Part shown: one piece after another, positions 62,190 to 64,000 of the stretch
Numbering within the stretch: the first letter of the stretch is position 1
Layout: each line of letters begins with the position of its first letter
Origin: Azorinus chamasolen
Lineage: Eukaryota > Mollusca > Bivalvia > Cardiida > Solecurtidae
Assembly (NCBI GenBank): GCA_963576725.1
Contig: OY755242.1
Span: forward strand, 60,308,480 to 60,372,479
Direction of reading: 5' to 3'
Length of the DNA stretch: 64,000 nucleotides
The notes under the pieces: generated by a model
Seen by the model: only the letters and a program-made list of their open reading frames with translations
Told to the model about the DNA's origin: nothing
Database searches by the model: none
Made by a program: the position numbers and the translations under genes

Positions 62190-62324
62190 GAAACAATATA
62201 TGAGCAGCCGACAATTTTAGTTGCATAGTAATGCATTCCTCCGTCACAAATGATAGCAAGCTGCATTCTTTTCCTTGGTAAGTGTCGTTCCCATTTTCAA
62301 CTATCACTAAACGTTTTTTGTATA

Positions 62325-62487
62325 CAGTAAAACCCCGCTAAACCGTTCATTTAAATTAGTATTATTGCCGGTCTTTTAGGCATGTGGTAACTTAATGCAG
62401 ACTAAAAACTCTACATTAAGCGGTCACCTGCATAAAAAGTCCTTAATTGTAGTTTGATCAAACTTCCTGTTAAGAGGGGTTATATTG
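62325..62487 (+). mobile_element. Family E MITE, hairpin reduced
   Basis: TA-CAGTAAAACCCCGCTAAAC at the left; GTTAAGAGGGGTTATATTG-TA at the right. AACTTAATGCAGACTAAAAA is joined to CTCTACATTAAGCGGTCACC, so the whole AAGCTCC/GGAGCTT tip is gone. Confidence 0.8.
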
Positions 62488-62614
62488 TATTTATCTAGCG
62501 TTGATCATGACCTTATTCACAAATAAACCAGTCAACACTGATTTTCTTTTTGCAGAAAAAAACATCAAAGAACTTCTCCAATGGTTATCGTCTGCTTTTA
62601 ATTTTTTAAGTGAT

Positions 62615-62761
62615 ATGCAAACAATTTGGATCCAGACGAGACGCCGAGTGACTCCTCTGGGAGCTTTCTGCATGACTTTCAACATGCATTAAGCAGTCAC
62701 CTGCCTAAAGAAATCTAAAACTTTCTCCGTTAAAACCCGGTTTAGATGGGGTTTAATACTG
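62615..62761 (+). mobile_element. Chimeric MITE: C left arm fused to E right half
   Basis: GCAAACAATTTGGATCCAGA and CGAGACGCCGAGTGACT are the left C arm up to its tip. From CTCTGGGAGCTTTCTGC on, the sequence is the E right arm (ATGACTTTCAACATGCATTA), then AGCAGTCACCTGCC, and the E right terminus (GATGGGGTTTAATACTG-TA). The switch lies about 62654-62660, at both hairpin tips. Confidence 0.75.
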
Positions 62762-62886
62762 TACGTGTTATCTTATAAAGGCTGTCCGCTACAATGTTTA
62801 CGTCTATTTCGTATACGGTATCACGTCAGATCCTGGTCAAACCTCCAATAAACCGGTGTCTCATCCAGTACTTCAGATATAGGATA

Positions 62887-63088
62887 TAGTAAAACGCCTC
62901 TAAACCGGATTTTTTAATAAAGAGCAATTTATTTCATTTTAGGCAGGTGACTGCTTAATGCAGGTTGAAAATTATGCAGAAAACTCCTAGAGGAGCTTTC
63001 TGCATGACTTACAAACTGCATTAAGCTGTCATCTCTCTGAAAGACCGGCACTGTTACTGATACTTCCCGTTTAGAGGTATTTAACTGT
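62887..63088 (+). mobile_element. Family E MITE, near complete
   Basis: TA-TAGTAAAACGCCTCTAAAC at the left and GTTTAGAGGTATTTAACTG-TA at the right. Hairpin ACTGCTTAATGCAGGTTG and TATGCAGAAAACTCCTAG, then AGGAGCTTTCTGCATGAC. Reference copy for family E. Confidence 0.85.
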
Positions 63089-63473
63089 ATATGGGTATAT
63101 CAAGGTCGGGTAGAATTTAAATCAGGAAGATATGCCGACGATACCTAATACCGTGGTTTGGTATGTGACTGTGTACCTACTGACCTGACAGTTCAGATAC
63201 AGATTTTAATACTGATCAGCCCGGTATTTTCATGTATGTCCCCATGACGGAAGAAAATATATGTCAGAACTTTACAATAAAGTGTTTACCTAATACGGTA
63301 CACATAAGCAAGGCGATAAGGTCAGTATATCAAATTGTATATCGTTTGTTCACGTATCATATACATGTACTGGTGATACAGTTTAGAGGGAGATTTTGAT
63401 TATGTCGTTATCATATGATGACCAGGATATAAGCAAAGGACGTGTACACAACGGGATCTATATTTGATGAAAT
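63089..63473. other. Sequence upstream of the RING exon
   Basis: Repeat-free stretch that should hold the 5' UTR, promoter or a preceding intron of the RING gene. An in-frame ATG at 63402 runs only to tandem stops TGA TGA (63465-63470). No TATA box could be placed with confidence. Confidence 0.45.
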
Positions 63474-64000
63474 ATGAGGTCTAGCACTCTCCCTTTAATG
63501 GACAAGGCTTCACATAGATATAAAACTAAAAAGGAGTTGTATCATATCTCTTTCGCGAGTGAGTGCCAGAGATGCTTTGAAACCTGTGTTAAGCCCCGAC
63601 GGCTTCCATGTGAACATGAGTTTTGTAAATCTTGTTTAAAGGAATACTTTAAGGAAATCGAGGATGACATTGCCAAGAATACATTTCCGTGTCCCGCGTG
63701 TGACAAACCATTACAAAAACCGCTTATGCCAAAATGGAAATGGACAAAAGCCTACAAACTGGACAAAGCATCCTCATTTTTCGCCGATCGGCCTGTTTCT
63801 ACTTCGTCGGTGAGCAGGGCGTCAAACCACATACCTAATCGTTTTGGGTGTAAGATAAACACGGAACACTACCCATGTGCGTTTTGGGGAGGGGATGTTA
63901 GCCTCGGCGGTGAGATATTTCTGCCAGACTGGTATAACCACACGGTTAAAGTGTTCAGCGAGAACGGGAAGTTACTGGCATTTGATAAGGTACATGTAAA
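63474..64000 (+). CDS. RING-finger (TRIM/NHL-like) protein, N-terminal exon, open at window end
   Basis: From ATG 63474 (A at -3) the frame runs 175 codons to the end without a stop; ATG 63498 is an alternative with T at -3. Two stops at 63465-63470 mark the 5' limit of the frame. Residues 31-76 form a C3HC4 RING: C31-x2-C34, C46-x-H48, C51-x2-C54, C73-x2-C76, around PCEHEFCKSC and FPCPAC. Such domains bind two zinc ions and usually confer E3 ubiquitin ligase activity. No B-box follows. Residues about 140-170 (GEIFLPDWYNHTVKVFSENG) look like an NHL/six-bladed-propeller strand, suggesting RING directly followed by a propeller. AAG/GTACAT near 63988 could be a splice donor, so the exon may end inside the last 12 bases. 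The ligase role is inferred from the family only. Confidence 0.85.
   Translation, partial: MRSSTLPLMDKASHRYKTKKELYHISFASECQRCFETCVKPRRLPCEHEFCKSCLKEYFKEIEDDIAKNTFPCPACDKPLQKPLMPKWKWTKAYKLDKASSFFADRPVSTSSVSRASNHIPNRFGCKINTEHYPCAFWGGDVSLGGEIFLPDWYNHTVKVFSENGKLLAFDKVHV

Overview
The window is animal nuclear DNA, most likely from a bivalve or another lophotrochozoan. Three things suggest this: AT-rich sequence with spliceosomal exon ends, a tRNA-derived SINE and tandem-unit elements of the kind common in clam genomes, and an open RING-finger gene whose exon runs into an NHL-like propeller strand, an architecture expanded in molluscs. The species cannot be fixed from sequence alone. There is no sign of bacterial or viral genome organisation.

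Only two protein-coding exons are convincing. A first coding exon of an aquaporin lies on the minus strand at 7021-7233 and ends in a clean GTAAGT donor. A RING-finger exon on the plus strand starts near 63474 and is still open at the end of the window. The 56 kb between them is intergenic or intronic and is packed with small non-autonomous elements, SINE/LINE fragments and tandem arrays.

Element families are named here as follows. TTAA families have a TTAA target duplication, 190-285 bp length and piggyBac-like ends. A has CCCTTTCCC/CCCTTTACTCC ends (subtypes A1 and A2); B has CCCATTACCTCATAGG ends; C has CTCTTTCGCTGCCAA ends; C2 has CTTTTAGCCTGCT ends; H, I and J are rarer. TA families have CAGT...ACTG ends and a TA duplication, like pogo/Tc1-mariner MITEs: D (CAGTAGAACCTGTC), E (CAGTAAAACCCC), E2 (E-like ends with different flanks) and Tig2 (CAGTTGAACCTCGATATC). 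F is a palindromic family with CAGATAAGATGCGTA-like ends. G is a long fold-back with ends near AGGGTCCATGCTTATAA. For A, plus strand means the arm reading GTAGACCCAGATC comes first.

Nearly every one of these families carries a long hairpin in its centre. A, C, C2, H, I and J have related stems (GCAAACAG..TAGACCCAGATCAGACG-like) despite different outer ends. A, B, D and E converge on the same hairpin tip, GCTCCTATAGGAGC, although they belong to at least two transposition classes. This modular hairpin, passed among MITE families, is the most unusual signal in the window.

Layout: 1-1.4 kb A/F/B elements; 1.5-4.0 kb tandem arrays rich in AGGTCA half-sites; 4.2-7.0 kb A/F/B/SINE; 7.0 kb aquaporin exon; 8-20 kb scattered MITEs with small satellites; 20.5-26 kb duplications, a 39-bp minisatellite and a LINE remnant; 26.7-28 kb a 48-bp array split by a 0.9-kb transposon; 28-38 kb dense MITEs; 38.4-40.7 kb a 21-bp minisatellite; 41-50 kb G, C, H, I, A elements and a 56-bp satellite; 50.6-51.9 kb an element with DR1/ERR-like sites; 52-62.8 kb the densest nested-MITE zone, including a MITE containing both another MITE and a 42-bp satellite; 63.5-64 kb the RING gene.
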